Assembly: GCF_021278985.1 (NCBI RefSeq)
Contig: NZ_CP082833.1
Location: 434,001-498,000 of the forward strand
Origin: Citrobacter rodentium NBRC 105723 = DSM 16636
GTDB taxonomy: Bacteria; Pseudomonadota; Gammaproteobacteria; Enterobacterales; Enterobacteriaceae
Length of the DNA: 64,000 nt
Direction of reading: 5' to 3'
Under the pieces are notes generated by a model. The model was not told the DNA's origin, did not search any database, and worked only from the letters and a program-made list of their open reading frames with translations. Positions 9,394-18,320 of this stretch are shown here, one piece after another (position 1 is the first letter of the stretch; every line of letters begins with the position of its first letter). A program made the position numbers and the translations under genes.

Positions 9394-10047
9394 ATGCCAA
9401 TTATAAGGTCCTGTTTATCATCAGTGAACAACATATTAAAAAACGAAAAAACATCATACTCCTTAATAAAAACAGAACAAACAGGAAAACTGTTAAATAG
9501 AAACATTTCTCCTGCAAATACCCCTGCAAAGTTATTATCATTCAGAAATGCTGATTTAACAAAAGAAAAATACATTACAGATAAAGTGTTATCCATATTT
9601 AATATAAAACGCAATTTCGTTGCTGTAAGAGTTCAAGACAATCAATTCACTGATTTAAAAAATAAAACAATTCAAGGGCATAAAGGTACCGTTGCACAAG
9701 TTATTGACTGGTATAACTCACGTCAAAATGCTTTTGGTATCACTACGGGTATACCAAGACGCTCTGCTGATATAGCAAAGGAAGAATCCAGAAACGCTCT
9801 AAATTTCATGATAATGGAAAAGGATACATTCAATGAAAAGATACTCAACAGCGATGCCAACTTACAAAAAAAATACAGCAAAACAGAAAACAGTAGCTGG
9901 GTTGTAACCTCAATTGGTGAACTTCTTGATAAAGGTGCAAAGGTATACCCTGACATATCATGCTCTTTAAGATTGGGCGAGCCATTCATCATTACACTTC
10001 CAGAATCAGTCAGACTGGATGTTGACATATACCCATTTAAAAAATAA
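9394..10047 (+). CDS. espJ: EspJ, type III effector ADP-ribosyltransferase
   Basis: This 217-residue non-LEE effector of A/E pathogens is injected by the LEE type III system. EspJ belongs to the HopF-like ADP-ribosyltransferase family. It modifies the kinase domain of Src-family kinases and inhibits receptor-mediated phagocytosis. Counting from MPIIRSC puts an arginine at residue 79 (FVAVRVQD) and an aspartate at 187 (VYPDISC), the two residues known to be needed for activity in EspJ. The start was chosen for that numbering and for the AAGGAG ribosome-binding site; the frame is open 51 nt further upstream. Its strong AT bias differs from the backbone. Confidence 0.95.
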   Translation: MPIIRSCLSSVNNILKNEKTSYSLIKTEQTGKLLNRNISPANTPAKLLSFRNADLTKEKYITDKVLSIFNIKRNFVAVRVQDNQFTDLKNKTIQGHKGTVAQVIDWYNSRQNAFGITTGIPRRSADIAKEESRNALNFMIMEKDTFNEKILNSDANLQKKYSKTENSSWVVTSIGELLDKGAKVYPDISCSLRLGEPFIITLPESVRLDVDIYPFKK

Positions 10048-10178
10048 TCTTAAATATACTTAGATATAATAAGGTGGCATAATTCAATGTATTCACATAA
10101 ATCACACCATTACCCGCACCTCGGTCTGCATACAACGTACCGCAGTTTCTATTCGAGTTATAGCTGGACTGGTTAATT

Positions 10179-10496
10179 GTGAGCAATCAGAATCTATGCA
10201 TGACGTGTGGTGCATGTTGTGCATTTTTTCGTGTCTCCTTTTACTGGGCTGAAACTGATAATGCATGCTGAAACGTCCCAGTCAGTCTCACTAAGAAAAT
10301 ATCCCCTATGCAGGGCACTAACCAGTAAAGATCCCGGATGTGTTGCTCTGGTTGCCCCCCCGGTAAAAATGCATATTGCTCCGTTTACAAAAAACGCCCA
10401 TCTACATGCAGGGAATTCGCAATGCCTGGTGAAAGCGGTCTGAAAAATGAAGCATGTAACCGTGCACGCGCCAGATATGGGTTACCCGTACTCTGA
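10179..10496 (+). pseudogene. YkgJ-family cysteine-cluster protein, frameshifted
   Basis: The conceptual product begins SNQNLCMTCGACCAFFRVSF, with the CxxCxxCC iron/zinc-binding signature of YkgJ-family proteins. After a stop near residue 32 it continues in other frames with CSVYKKRPSTCREF and NEACNRARARYGLPVL, the family's C-terminal end. At least two frame changes and the stop make it non-functional. YkgJ-like genes are common passengers of enterobacterial prophages. Function of the family is not well established. Confidence 0.7.
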
Positions 10497-10875
10497 ATGA
10501 GGGAACAGCAATAATGAGAGCAACATCACTTCCTGTGACGTTTTAGTATGGCATGGCTTGCATGCTAACTATTATAATTATATTAAATTCCTGAACACAT
10601 TACACAGGACTGCCTATATCCATGTAGTTCCCATTTTATAACATCTAATACAGTTAACAGTAGGAGCAACTCACATCTCTTGGTGCTATAGCAAAAACAC
10701 AGTTCATCTCTTTCTGCACAACTGAATTTGTCAAACGCTATTTTATAATAGTAATCCATCTTTAATTATTGCATTTATCCCCATACCATGTAATACTTTA
10801 TAGAGAATCAAATCTGAATGGTAATGTACCTACAGAAAAAAACATAAACCCCCTAATTATATTACAGAAAGAAAT
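10497..10875. other. AT-rich gap upstream of nleG
   Basis: I see no reading frame in this stretch. It presumably holds the nleG promoter; a weak AGAAAGAA ribosome-binding stretch precedes the nleG ATG. Confidence 0.45.
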
Positions 10876-11505
10876 ATGCCTATCTTTTTAAACTTCTCCG
10901 CAGGAAGCATATTGCCTGAAAATGAACTAAACTCTTTACGTTATATTGTACAGCAAAATCAAAATGATACTGTAATCATAAGGGGGCGCCATCAAATGGA
11001 GATTCGTTATATTGAATCAGTCAATGGCTTTACGATACACCCTGTTCACAGCAATCATTTATCCATCCTTATGAAAAGGGGGAACAGCCTTGCCCGTAAT
11101 CTAGAACGCCAGATAAACAACGGACGAAGTTTTGAACAAGTGTCTCGAGATTTTATGCTTCAATTGTCTTTAAATATAGGATGGCAAAAAGGGGCCGAAA
11201 ATGCACTGAAAAGCAAAATTCATTCTCATGCGTTTATTGTAAATCCTGATGAATTTACTTGCAGCAAACAATATCTTGAATGCCCGATAACATTTTGCAT
11301 TCCGGAAAATGGCGTTTTTGTCAAAAATTCTATGGACTCAAAAGTTTGCTCTTTATACGATAAGTCAGCTATTATGCAGCTTATCAGAAAGCACCACCCC
11401 CATCCTCTTAGCAGGGAAAAGATAGCAAAAGAAATGATTATTGACAAGAATAATTGTTATTTTGATATTATGAATCAGCATTTCAGAATTCTGGATACAG
11501 ACTGA
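10876..11505 (+). CDS. nleG: NleG-family type III effector, U-box E3 ubiquitin ligase
   Basis: This is a 209-residue member of the NleG family, the largest non-LEE effector family of A/E pathogens. The N-terminal half (SGSILPENELNSLRYIVQQN, NHLSILMKRGNSLARNLE) is the variable secretion and substrate region. The C-terminal half is the RING/U-box-like domain. CPITFCIPENGVFV is the loop that contacts E2 enzymes, followed by the DKSAIMQLIRKHHPHPLSREKI helix region. The ligase directs host ubiquitination of its targets. The sequence does not let me say which numbered paralogue it is. It ends ILDTD, without an obvious PDZ-binding tail. Confidence 0.92.
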   Translation: MPIFLNFSAGSILPENELNSLRYIVQQNQNDTVIIRGRHQMEIRYIESVNGFTIHPVHSNHLSILMKRGNSLARNLERQINNGRSFEQVSRDFMLQLSLNIGWQKGAENALKSKIHSHAFIVNPDEFTCSKQYLECPITFCIPENGVFVKNSMDSKVCSLYDKSAIMQLIRKHHPHPLSREKIAKEMIIDKNNCYFDIMNQHFRILDTD

Positions 11506-11869
11506 CATAAACAGTATCGTGGATAAAATACAGAAATAATATTTTATCAGAATACTTTACAGACTAGCATTAACACTCATGCATTTACGGTCAACCAAGA
11601 AAAATTCCTATGTGGTGAATTGCGTATTGGTGTTAAAGAGAACAGTAAGTAATAACGGGGAACCATCATGCCATCAGGAAACGCAATATGTTCCCGGCAG
11701 ACGGTCAGTAAAAAGGTGGACGGTTTGCTATCCAGGTCATCACAGAAATGGACAATGTCCTTAAAGACTGACATACGGCATTGAGTCGATTTATTATCAA
11801 GTTTGGTGACCGCCTTGACGGTCACTTCTGAAAACTGGCATTTACACAGAATGGTAACCAGGCCCGTGA
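11506..11869. other. Gap between convergent nleG and nleF, no recognisable gene
   Basis: This 364-bp stretch is less AT-rich than its neighbours. It contains broken frames such as HAFTVNQEKFLCGELRIGV, which may be remains of phage DNA, but I cannot assign them to a family. No transcription terminator is obvious. Confidence 0.4.
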
Positions 11870-12439
11870 CTATCCAATTTGCAAAGATCCTTTGTTGTAA
11901 GTAAGATCCGGCACCTTAATAGTATCAAAAGGACTAAAATCATCACTGCATCCTTCAACGAGGCATTTGATTGCCCGTAGATCCCCATATAGCTCTGAAG
12001 AATGATGCGGACATAGCAGATCATAAACTTTACATTTCCAATCCTCTTTATCTTGTCTGCTTTCCTCAATTTTTACTTTCAATGAATGCAGAAAAAAAAG
12101 ATCCCTGATATAACTATCCCTGTCCTCTATCGTCATTCCCGCTCTCAGAGCTCCGGTCACCTCATCAGTATCTTCATTTATCACCTCAAACACATTGTTT
12201 CTCTTATCCATTAGGCTACTTACAAAATCCCTTAGCTCCGGGTAAATATTCTCACGCTCATCATTGTTTCTGGCACATGAATATATGGCGAACATAACAT
12301 CCAGTTTCTCCTGTAATTCAGGAGAAAGAAAATGATTATGATTAAGTTCACTTACTGATTCCGGAGTCGAAGGATTCTCTTTTCCTGAGATATACATCCA
12401 TGAGTAAAGATTTGCTGAAGAGCTACTAGCTGGTAACAT
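11870..12439 (-). CDS. nleF: NleF, type III effector and caspase inhibitor
   Basis: This 189-residue effector is nearly identical along its length to EHEC NleF (ANLYSWMYISGKENPSTPES, GALRAGMTIEDRDSYIRDL, DDFSPFDTIKVPDLTYNK). NleF blocks caspases 4, 8 and 9; in the caspase-9 complex its C-terminal tail enters the active site. The tail here reads SLQIG, whereas I recall SLQCG in the EHEC protein, so the penultimate residue differs. The start at MLPASS follows the EHEC protein; MFG codons upstream are in frame. It lies 65 bp downstream of nleH on the same strand, as in EHEC prophages, suggesting co-transcription. Confidence 0.95.
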   Translation of the reverse strand: MLPASSSSANLYSWMYISGKENPSTPESVSELNHNHFLSPELQEKLDVMFAIYSCARNNDERENIYPELRDFVSSLMDKRNNVFEVINEDTDEVTGALRAGMTIEDRDSYIRDLFFLHSLKVKIEESRQDKEDWKCKVYDLLCPHHSSELYGDLRAIKCLVEGCSDDFSPFDTIKVPDLTYNKGSLQIG

Positions 12440-12504
12440 ACCAAACATTCCTTAGTCGATAAATCCATACATATTATCATGCCTACTATAACCGGATAAA
12501 AATA

Positions 12505-13386
12505 TTAAATTCTACTTAATACCACTCTGATAAGATCTTGCTTTCCTCCATGATAAGATTGCATTATTTGCCCTTCCCTCCACGAAACATCAGAAATATT
12601 ATAAGAAGATATATCTATTGGATTAAATTCGTTTCTTACACGATCATATAAAACATTTGTTTCTGTTGTGTCAACAAAAAGAATTCTTTTTTGTTCCAGC
12701 CTGTCAAACATATCATAAATAGCCTGCTCAGCCTGTGTTGGTAATGACTGAATATTAAAAAGCGATTCTCCATTTATTTTATTCATTCTAATACCAATTA
12801 TATCGCCATTGGCATCATATATTTTCTCTGCACTCCCGGAACCATAATATTGGTTGAAACAACTAACTTCGTTTGTCACCTCTTCAGGGTTTTGAGATGT
12901 AGTAAACATCTTCAAGACTTTTGTTGTATCATCCATATCTTCATATACCACGGCGTTACCACCTTTACCAATGACATTACCCGGAACGGGTGACTTGTTA
13001 TAGTCCACCCTCGGCAACTCTGGCTGCATATAATCCACAGGAGGTAAATCAGGTCTTTTCAAATGAACAGAACCCCTTTCCATCGCTAAGTTCACTGGCG
13101 ATGTATTCAGCATAGCCTCAATTTTTCTGGTAATCTCTCCCTTAGGCCATCCCAGTCTATGTAACATATTAGTAAAACAACCACTATGGTTTTCCCTTGC
13201 AACACAAAACTTATTATCAGTTACAACAACACGATATATTCTGTTGCCCACCTTTACTTGCGTCCCATTATCAGAGCAAGCGGCAGCATCCCTTACAGAG
13301 GATAAGACGGCATTATCAGGCGAAGTCAGGTTTCTGGTTAAAGAATTCCATGAACATCCCAAATTTACAGGAGCTGGTGATAACAT
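12505..13386 (-). CDS. nleH: NleH, type III effector Ser/Thr kinase
   Basis: This 293-residue effector kinase is related to Shigella OspG. The N-terminal half carries secretion and RPS3-binding sequence with a proline-rich linker (RPDLPPVDY...QPELPRVDY). The kinase core starts at the glycine loop VIGKGGNAVVYED, the ATP-binding lysine falls at residue 159 (TKVLKMF), and TETNVLYD acts as the catalytic-loop equivalent. The C-terminus LSRI fits a class I PDZ ligand, the type of tail NleH uses to bind NHERF2. NleH dampens NF-kB signalling and inhibits apoptosis. The start at MLSPAP follows known NleH proteins; the frame is open 9 nt upstream. Confidence 0.95.
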   Translation of the reverse strand: MLSPAPVNLGCSWNSLTRNLTSPDNAVLSSVRDAAACSDNGTQVKVGNRIYRVVVTDNKFCVARENHSGCFTNMLHRLGWPKGEITRKIEAMLNTSPVNLAMERGSVHLKRPDLPPVDYMQPELPRVDYNKSPVPGNVIGKGGNAVVYEDMDDTTKVLKMFTTSQNPEEVTNEVSCFNQYYGSGSAEKIYDANGDIIGIRMNKINGESLFNIQSLPTQAEQAIYDMFDRLEQKRILFVDTTETNVLYDRVRNEFNPIDISSYNISDVSWREGQIMQSYHGGKQDLIRVVLSRI

Positions 13387-13450
13387 ACATTTCAACCTTC
13401 AAAATAAGACTATCTTAACTTTATTAACAAATATCACCCTGACATGACAA

Positions 13451-13479
13451 CAAAAACCGGAGCCGGACTCCGATTTTTG
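13451..13479 (-). terminator. Hairpin upstream of nleH / downstream of the nanS-like fragment
   Basis: The 12-bp arms CAAAAACCGGAG and CTCCGATTTTTG (one mismatch) surround a 5-nt loop. On the minus strand a run of T follows, so it can act as an intrinsic terminator between the esterase fragment and nleH. An alternative is the long inverted repeat described upstream of some nle genes, because it lies only about 65 bp before the nleH start. I cannot decide between the two. Confidence 0.55.
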
Positions 13480-13496
13480 TGAACCTGTCGGCTATC

Positions 13497-13910
13497 TTAT
13501 CCCACCAATATTTTCCCACGTCCCGTTACCTGAACATCATGCAGACAGTGGTCTGCCGGAATAATGTCGTTGTATCTGCAGGCGGCCCCACTCGGCGCAT
13601 CGCACTGAGACGTGCCAGTTGCCTGATACGCGGGTCTGGTGCATCGTATGAATCCGGCAGCGGAAGCCCCTCACCGTAAGCCATGGCATTGGACTGTCCG
13701 GCCAGTACTATTACGTAGTACCACTCGGACTCAGTTATGCCACTGACCACCACATCACCTTCTGCTGCAATCGCCTGCATCAGGGTATAAAGGGTTATGG
13801 CCACCGGGCTACCAAACCGTTGCCAGCCTTCCTGCAGTTTTTATGTCAGCTTTTCAGCAAGGTATGAAGGCGACGCAGCCCTGATCACATCGTAATGTTT
13901 AAATGCTGTT
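13497..13910 (-). pseudogene. Prophage NanS-type 9-O-acetyl sialic acid esterase, truncated
   Basis: The conceptual N-terminus FKHYDVIRAASPSYLAEKLT is a DUF1737 module, followed by an in-frame TAA. LYTLMQAIAAEGDVVVSG and then VIVLAGQSNAMAYGEGLP follow, the latter with the GQSN catalytic-serine motif of NanS-p esterases. A frame change near 13600 leads into ACRYNDIIPADHCLHDVQ, after which homology stops. NanS-p genes sit late in lambdoid and Stx prophages of EHEC and remove O-acetyl groups from mucin sialic acids. Only about the first quarter remains, so it is inactive, but it identifies the island's prophage origin. Confidence 0.85.
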
Positions 13911-14210
13911 GCATTCTCTCTCCGTAAAAAAACAGGACACATCCAGGCAATTTACAGCGCATATCTATGCCATACATACGAAAAGCCATTAGCATGACGC
14001 TGATGGCTTCAATTCTGAAATATAGGAATGGCGATAACCATTAGATAAATGGTGCCGTAAGACCATATTGACAGCCTGAAGTGCTGTATGTAAGAACAAA
14101 CTCGAAGAAGTTTTTTTCTTTTGAAAATGTCTTCATTTTAATCGCATATAATAGATTTTGCGGTCCGCGTTAGTATTGTAAAAACAAAATCATTCATTTG
14201 GGAGGTAAAT
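13911..14210. other. Gap upstream of the AT-rich pseudogene
   Basis: I see no gene in this 300-bp stretch. It ends with a strong ribosome-binding site (GGGAGG) 6 nt before a TTG start at 14211. Confidence 0.4.
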
Positions 14211-15993
14211 TTGACTCCAAATTCAATTTCAAACAAAGATTATGTATGTATTGATATACCATGCTCACTAATCAATGAGAATATAGTTCATATCTCTACC
14301 AACCGGAGTATTAGAGTGGTAGATACAGTGAATGAATATACGATCATAAGGAGTAACTCTGAATTAACACTGAACGATCTCCTTGATGATCATTTTTCTA
14401 TATCATCGTCGCCCCATATCAGTGAGCCTGGCTCTCAACTAACATTAAACGATTTTTTGACAACATAAAGACAAATGATGCAAATAGCACATGTAACCCT
14501 GATGTGGCAATTGATATCAATTCCCATCAAGATACAATAACAAACATACAAGAAAAAAATCTATTATTGTCTAAAGAAAGCAATTCGGTATGCATCGAAA
14601 TTGATGAAAGAATCACAAAAATTCTGGAATGCAAACATAAATATCAACTGGAAAACATCATTGGTGACATTATACCTAATGAGGATGAAAGTGCAGAAGC
14701 AGTTTTCCATCTTATGAGGATTCTTAATGAACAATACCATAAGATATACAATGAGTCAGGATGCATTTATAAATGCCTACATGGCCTTACACAATCAAAT
14801 AGAAAATATACTACCCTATGCGTTCAGATCTGGAGGCGGCATTAGTATTCACTTGCTAATACAGGCATTATTTTTTAATGGAAACTATAACAAATCATCT
14901 CCACAGAATCAACAATCAGCTTTATATACATCTACCCCTCCAACAATAAAAACAGAGGCGTTCTTAAATAATGTATTATCGTTAGATATAAATCAAGTAC
15001 GTATGATTGGTGATTTACTATATGCTACCTTATTTCATGCGCCAACAATACTCTACCAGTACCCCAAACTAATCGATGACATCAAACAGTGCATAAATAA
15101 AAAGACAATAACAGGTTCTGTTATAGCACGATTTACTGAATGTTTAACAAGCTCGTTACTAACCATATCTCCATTATTAATGCTTAATGGAGCAATTAAC
15201 ACAGGTAATATAGTAAGAGCTATAGGCAGAGGAGTGAGTTATTTAGATATTCCTCTAGCTTTAGCTATATTAGGTGACGCATGGCATAAAGCGAATAAAT
15301 ATGGCTCCTCTGGTGACCAAAATTCTGCTCAACGATTTATATCACAAGAAGCAGCATTTAAAACTACCCAGCGGGTGTTCACTCAGGGATTAAGCTTGAT
15401 GTCTTCTTTAACCGGAGCTATTCTACGCCACCTTGAGAAAGGTACGCCACCACAAATGATGTCTTTACTCATCGTGAATACACTAAATCTATTATTTCAT
15501 CAAAATCCATATGAAGGAGCATCAGCAAGCATCCAGGCCTTGAAAAGGCCAAATTATTCTCATAATCCTGACATATTAAATACTCAGGCAATAGCTCTTT
15601 GTGTTGACCGTTAATATATAAGCAAGATCACCGAGTCACTTTTCAATACAAAGGATAGAATATCCTATGCATTCAATGGACAAAGAACAAGTACTGAAGA
15701 TCAAAAGAAAATATTTAAAGAAGTTATAAGTGCCTGCTCTCATAGGAACAGAGCTATTTTAAGCATCTCTCAAGCAGAAATATGCTAAAATAAAATCGAC
15801 AACGTTTATGAAGGAAATTTTTCCGAAGAAAACCTAAATTCATTACCAAATGAAATGAGATGTTTCTTGATATATTTAAATAAAACTCATGAAAAAGATA
15901 AATACCAATTAAGCATGGGTAATAAAGTTAATGAAGAAATAATCGCAGTTATAATAAAAACATTAGCATACAGAGAATCTATGCTGTGTTAGA
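14211..15993 (+). pseudogene. Unrecognised AT-rich protein, candidate effector, multiply interrupted
   Basis: The frame opens at a TTG preceded by GGGAGG. It runs to a stop at 14466, continues in the -1 frame from 14459 to about 14740, then returns to the first frame through 15612 (TAA), 15786 (TAA) and finally 15991 (TAG). Together this is about 590 codons of one continuous coding signal. The N-terminus contains a repeated SELTLNDLL/SQLTLNDFL unit. The largest intact piece (14727-15614) has hydrophobic stretches such as SSLLTISPLLMLNGAI. I recognise no family. Its AT bias and its place among effector genes suggest a type III effector or related virulence protein, but this is inference only. 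Confidence 0.55.
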
Positions 15994-16355
15994 TTGTTAA
16001 ACTTTATTAACAAAGTATTAGTCAATATGTTCAAAAATGTATGCGACCAAACCACTAATATGTCGCATACACATATACAAGCTGAGTAACTAATTATCTT
16101 TACTTAAAAATATTAATAAAAATTCAAAGGAACTATAAATCCATATCCAATCGCTAATCTAATGCAGAAAGCCACACGACCACTCTGACGTAACTTGCTT
16201 GCTGACAGCAAAACGCGCTGCCGTGGTAACCGGCAAAACGGTGATAACGAGTACATGGCATCGGATATGGCTCTCGGCTGGGTCGTTTAGCAGCAATGAG
16301 CTGGTATCAGCCTTTCAACTGCACAACCGCTGGAGAGTCAGCAATAAACAACTTA
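15994..16355. other. Gap with a perfect inverted repeat
   Basis: There is no gene here. A perfect 10-bp inverted repeat (TGTATGCGAC at 16038-16047, GTCGCATACA at 16062-16071, 14-nt loop) lies past the end of the pseudogene, without a T run. The right half changes to GC-richer, phage-like sequence. Confidence 0.5.
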
Positions 16356-16538
16356 ATGACAACTAAACAAGTCGCCAACTTCTGTGGCGTTTCAATATCG
16401 ACAGTGCTTCGCCGGAACAACGTAAACCGGAGGACTGCTCAGAAATACAGATCAGATTTTCCAGATCCTGATATTAAATCCTGCCCAAATCAATGGATAT
16501 CACGCAAGATTTACAGGTTTGCTGGAATTATTGAGTAA
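16356..16538 (+). CDS. Small AlpA/excisionase-like DNA-binding protein
   Basis: This is a 60-residue protein starting MTTKQVANFCGVSISTVLRR, a helix-turn-helix of the AlpA/MerR-like type found in prophage regulators and excisionases. W-x-S-R-K-I-Y near the C-terminus resembles the usual WRSSDI segment of that family. The frame is open 60 nt upstream but homology to the family starts at this methionine. Its location beside the integrase remains fits an excision or integrase regulator. The middle is unusual (NNVNRRTAQKYRSDF) and the protein may be a decayed version. Confidence 0.5.
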   Translation: MTTKQVANFCGVSISTVLRRNNVNRRTAQKYRSDFPDPDIKSCPNQWISRKIYRFAGIIE

Positions 16539-16599
16539 TGTGTATTAGCTCAAAGCGGACTGTCAGATTGGATTACGTTCTGGCTGCGCAAACTATCTG

Positions 16600-16690
16600 A
16601 GTTAGTACAAATAACTATCGATTCAACCCTCTCTCACCATGCCTGGTAGGCTTTACGCTGTTCCTCTAGATAATCGCTCTTGTCATAAAC
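16600..16690 (-). pseudogene. 3' fragment of the element's tyrosine integrase
   Basis: On the minus strand 16634-16684 reads DKSDYLEEQRKAYQAW followed by a TGA. This is the typical extreme C-terminus of P4/lambdoid-type integrases (YLEEQRKAYQAWA...). The frame is lost upstream. With the 5' piece at 19207-19400, on the same strand and 2.5 kb away, it indicates an integrase split by the IS elements between them. Confidence 0.65.
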
Positions 16691-16799
16691 TTGTCATATC
16701 CTAAATAGCTGCACATAATACCGCTACACTTTTGCCAGCCCATGTTTGCCTCCGGGGAATGGGCTGATGGTTTCCATAAAATGACGAACTTTTTTCAGC

Positions 16800-17976
16800 A
16801 GTCTGACCCGTCCTGAATAGCGTTGACACGTTCCTGACTTAAATCCGGAGAACGTGATGATGACTGAGGTCAAACGCACCCAACGTGTTTATCCTCTGTC
16901 CTTTAAAATAGCCGTTGTTGAGCAGGTCGAAAAAGGCGAGATGACCTCTAAACAGGCCCAGCTGCGATATGGCATTCAGGGGCGCTCCACTGTTCTTGTC
17001 TGGCTGCGTAAATATGGCCGGCTTGACTGGAGCCCCGGACTTCCTGACCTGGTGAAGAGGAAACTGCCTGTGGCTCAGACGACTGTCCCGCTGACACCCG
17101 AGCAAAGAATCAGGGAACCTGAAGAACAGCTTGAGCTGGCGAACCAGAAAGCTGAGTTTTTTGAGTCGGTTAACAATGTCCTGAAAAACGATTACGGGGT
17201 GAGTCTCGTAAAAAAGCGGCCCGGCAAGTCCTCGCACAAACTCCGGCCCCAAAAATAACCGTTACGCGAGCATGCCAGTTCCTGGGGCACAGCAGACAGT
17301 CATGGTATCAGGACAACACAAGGCGCAGAAAACGGCAGGAACATCATGCTCAGATTCTTGATTTTGTTGCCCGCGTCAGGTGTCGTCAGCCGCGAATCGG
17401 TACGCGTAAACTGCATTACCTGCTGAATACTCAGGCCAATAAAATGCTGAATATCGGACGAGACCGTCTGTTTAACCTGCTGGATGAATACCGGCTCCTG
17501 GTGCCAGTGAAACGGGCATATCACAAAACCACCCACAGCCATCATCGCTTTTACCGGCATCCTAATCTGCTGAAACCCGGTCCGGGGCAGGTTACTGCCC
17601 TTGAGCCTGAGCAGGTCTGGGTTGCCGACATTACTTACCTTCCGCTACGCAGCGGCACGGCTTATCTGAGTCTGGTAACAGATGCCTGCTCCAGAAAAAT
17701 TATGGGTTATCATGTTGGGGAAAGTCTGCATACGGAAAATGTGGTAAAGGCGTTGAGGCAGGCACTGAAGCGGAGAAAAACAGCGGGTCCCCTGGTACAT
17801 CACTCTGACAGAGGGCAGCAATACTGCTCAGCGCTTTATCAGTCAGTCCATGAGAGAAACGGAATAACCTGTTCAATGACCGATGGTTATGACTGCTACC
17901 AGAATGCGCTGGCTGAGCGAATAAACGGGATCCTGAAAAATGAGTTTTTACTCTCGCGCCCTGCAGATCTGGCACA
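16800..17976 (+). mobile_element. IS3-family element, 3' end lost
   Basis: It contains orfA (16854-17258) and most of orfB in the -1 frame. Its right end is replaced at 17977 by a second IS. The left end probably lies near 16803, but the inverted repeat cannot be checked because the partner end is missing. Confidence 0.75.
16854..17258 (+). CDS. IS3-family transposase OrfA
   Basis: This 134-residue OrfA has an N-terminal helix-turn-helix (YPLSFKIAVVEQVEKGEM ... YGIQGRSTVLVWLRKYG) that binds the IS ends, and a C-terminal leucine-zipper-like stretch (REPEEQLELANQKAEFFESV). The stop overlaps an A-rich slippery stretch (CCCAAAAATAA), from which orfB can be read by a -1 frameshift, the usual way IS3 elements make OrfAB. 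The element lacks its right end, so it should be immobile. Confidence 0.85.
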   Translation: MMMTEVKRTQRVYPLSFKIAVVEQVEKGEMTSKQAQLRYGIQGRSTVLVWLRKYGRLDWSPGLPDLVKRKLPVAQTTVPLTPEQRIREPEEQLELANQKAEFFESVNNVLKNDYGVSLVKKRPGKSSHKLRPQK

Positions 17977-17998
17977 TGGACTGACCCCGCCCCGGTAG
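17255..17998 (+). pseudogene. IS3-family transposase OrfB, truncated by a second IS
   Basis: The frame is open from ITVTRACQFLGHSRQSWYQ. It contains the DDE domain with VWVADITYLPLRSG (first Asp) and LVHHSDRGQQYCS (second Asp); the last acidic residue is in NALAERINGILKNEF. The natural C-terminus (the RPHxAL region) is missing because the second IS joins at 17977; the last few residues are encoded by that IS. The protein is probably inactive. Confidence 0.85.
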
Positions 17999-18035
17999 AC
18001 GATCCTGCCCTATAGTTTGAGCATAGGAGGAGCGT

Positions 18036-18320
18036 ATGGGCACACCACGATTTACACCTGAATTTAAGGAAGAAGCCGTCCGTCAGATAACGGAACGCGG
18101 TTATTCCGTCGCCGAAGTATCTGACCGTCTGGGCGTCTCTGCACACAGCCTCTACAAGTGGCTACGGGCTATCAAACCTGATAACAGCGAGCAGCATGCC
18201 CGGGATTTACTGGAAGCGAAAAGCGAGATCCTGAAACTCCGGGCGCAGCTAAAACGCACCGAAGAAGAACGGGATATCCTGAAAAAGGCCGCGCGGTACT
18301 TTGCAAGGGAGCCCGACTGA
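18036..18320 (+). CDS. IS3-family transposase OrfA (second IS)
   Basis: This 94-residue OrfA has a homeodomain-like helix-turn-helix (YSVAEVSDRLGVSAHSLYKW) and a leucine-rich coiled coil (EAKSEILKLRAQLKRTEEERDILKK split over the C-terminal half). Its stop overlaps the open frame of orfB (-1), and an A-rich GAAAAAGG run about 30 nt before it is the likely slip site for OrfAB synthesis. It starts 10 nt after an AGGAGG ribosome-binding site. Confidence 0.9.
   Translation: MGTPRFTPEFKEEAVRQITERGYSVAEVSDRLGVSAHSLYKWLRAIKPDNSEQHARDLLEAKSEILKLRAQLKRTEEERDILKKAARYFAREPD

Noticed and set aside
10207..10443. Short open frame of 78 codons between espJ and nleG
   Set aside because: It is in the wrong frame of a decayed YkgJ-like gene whose CxxCxxCC region is read in another frame.
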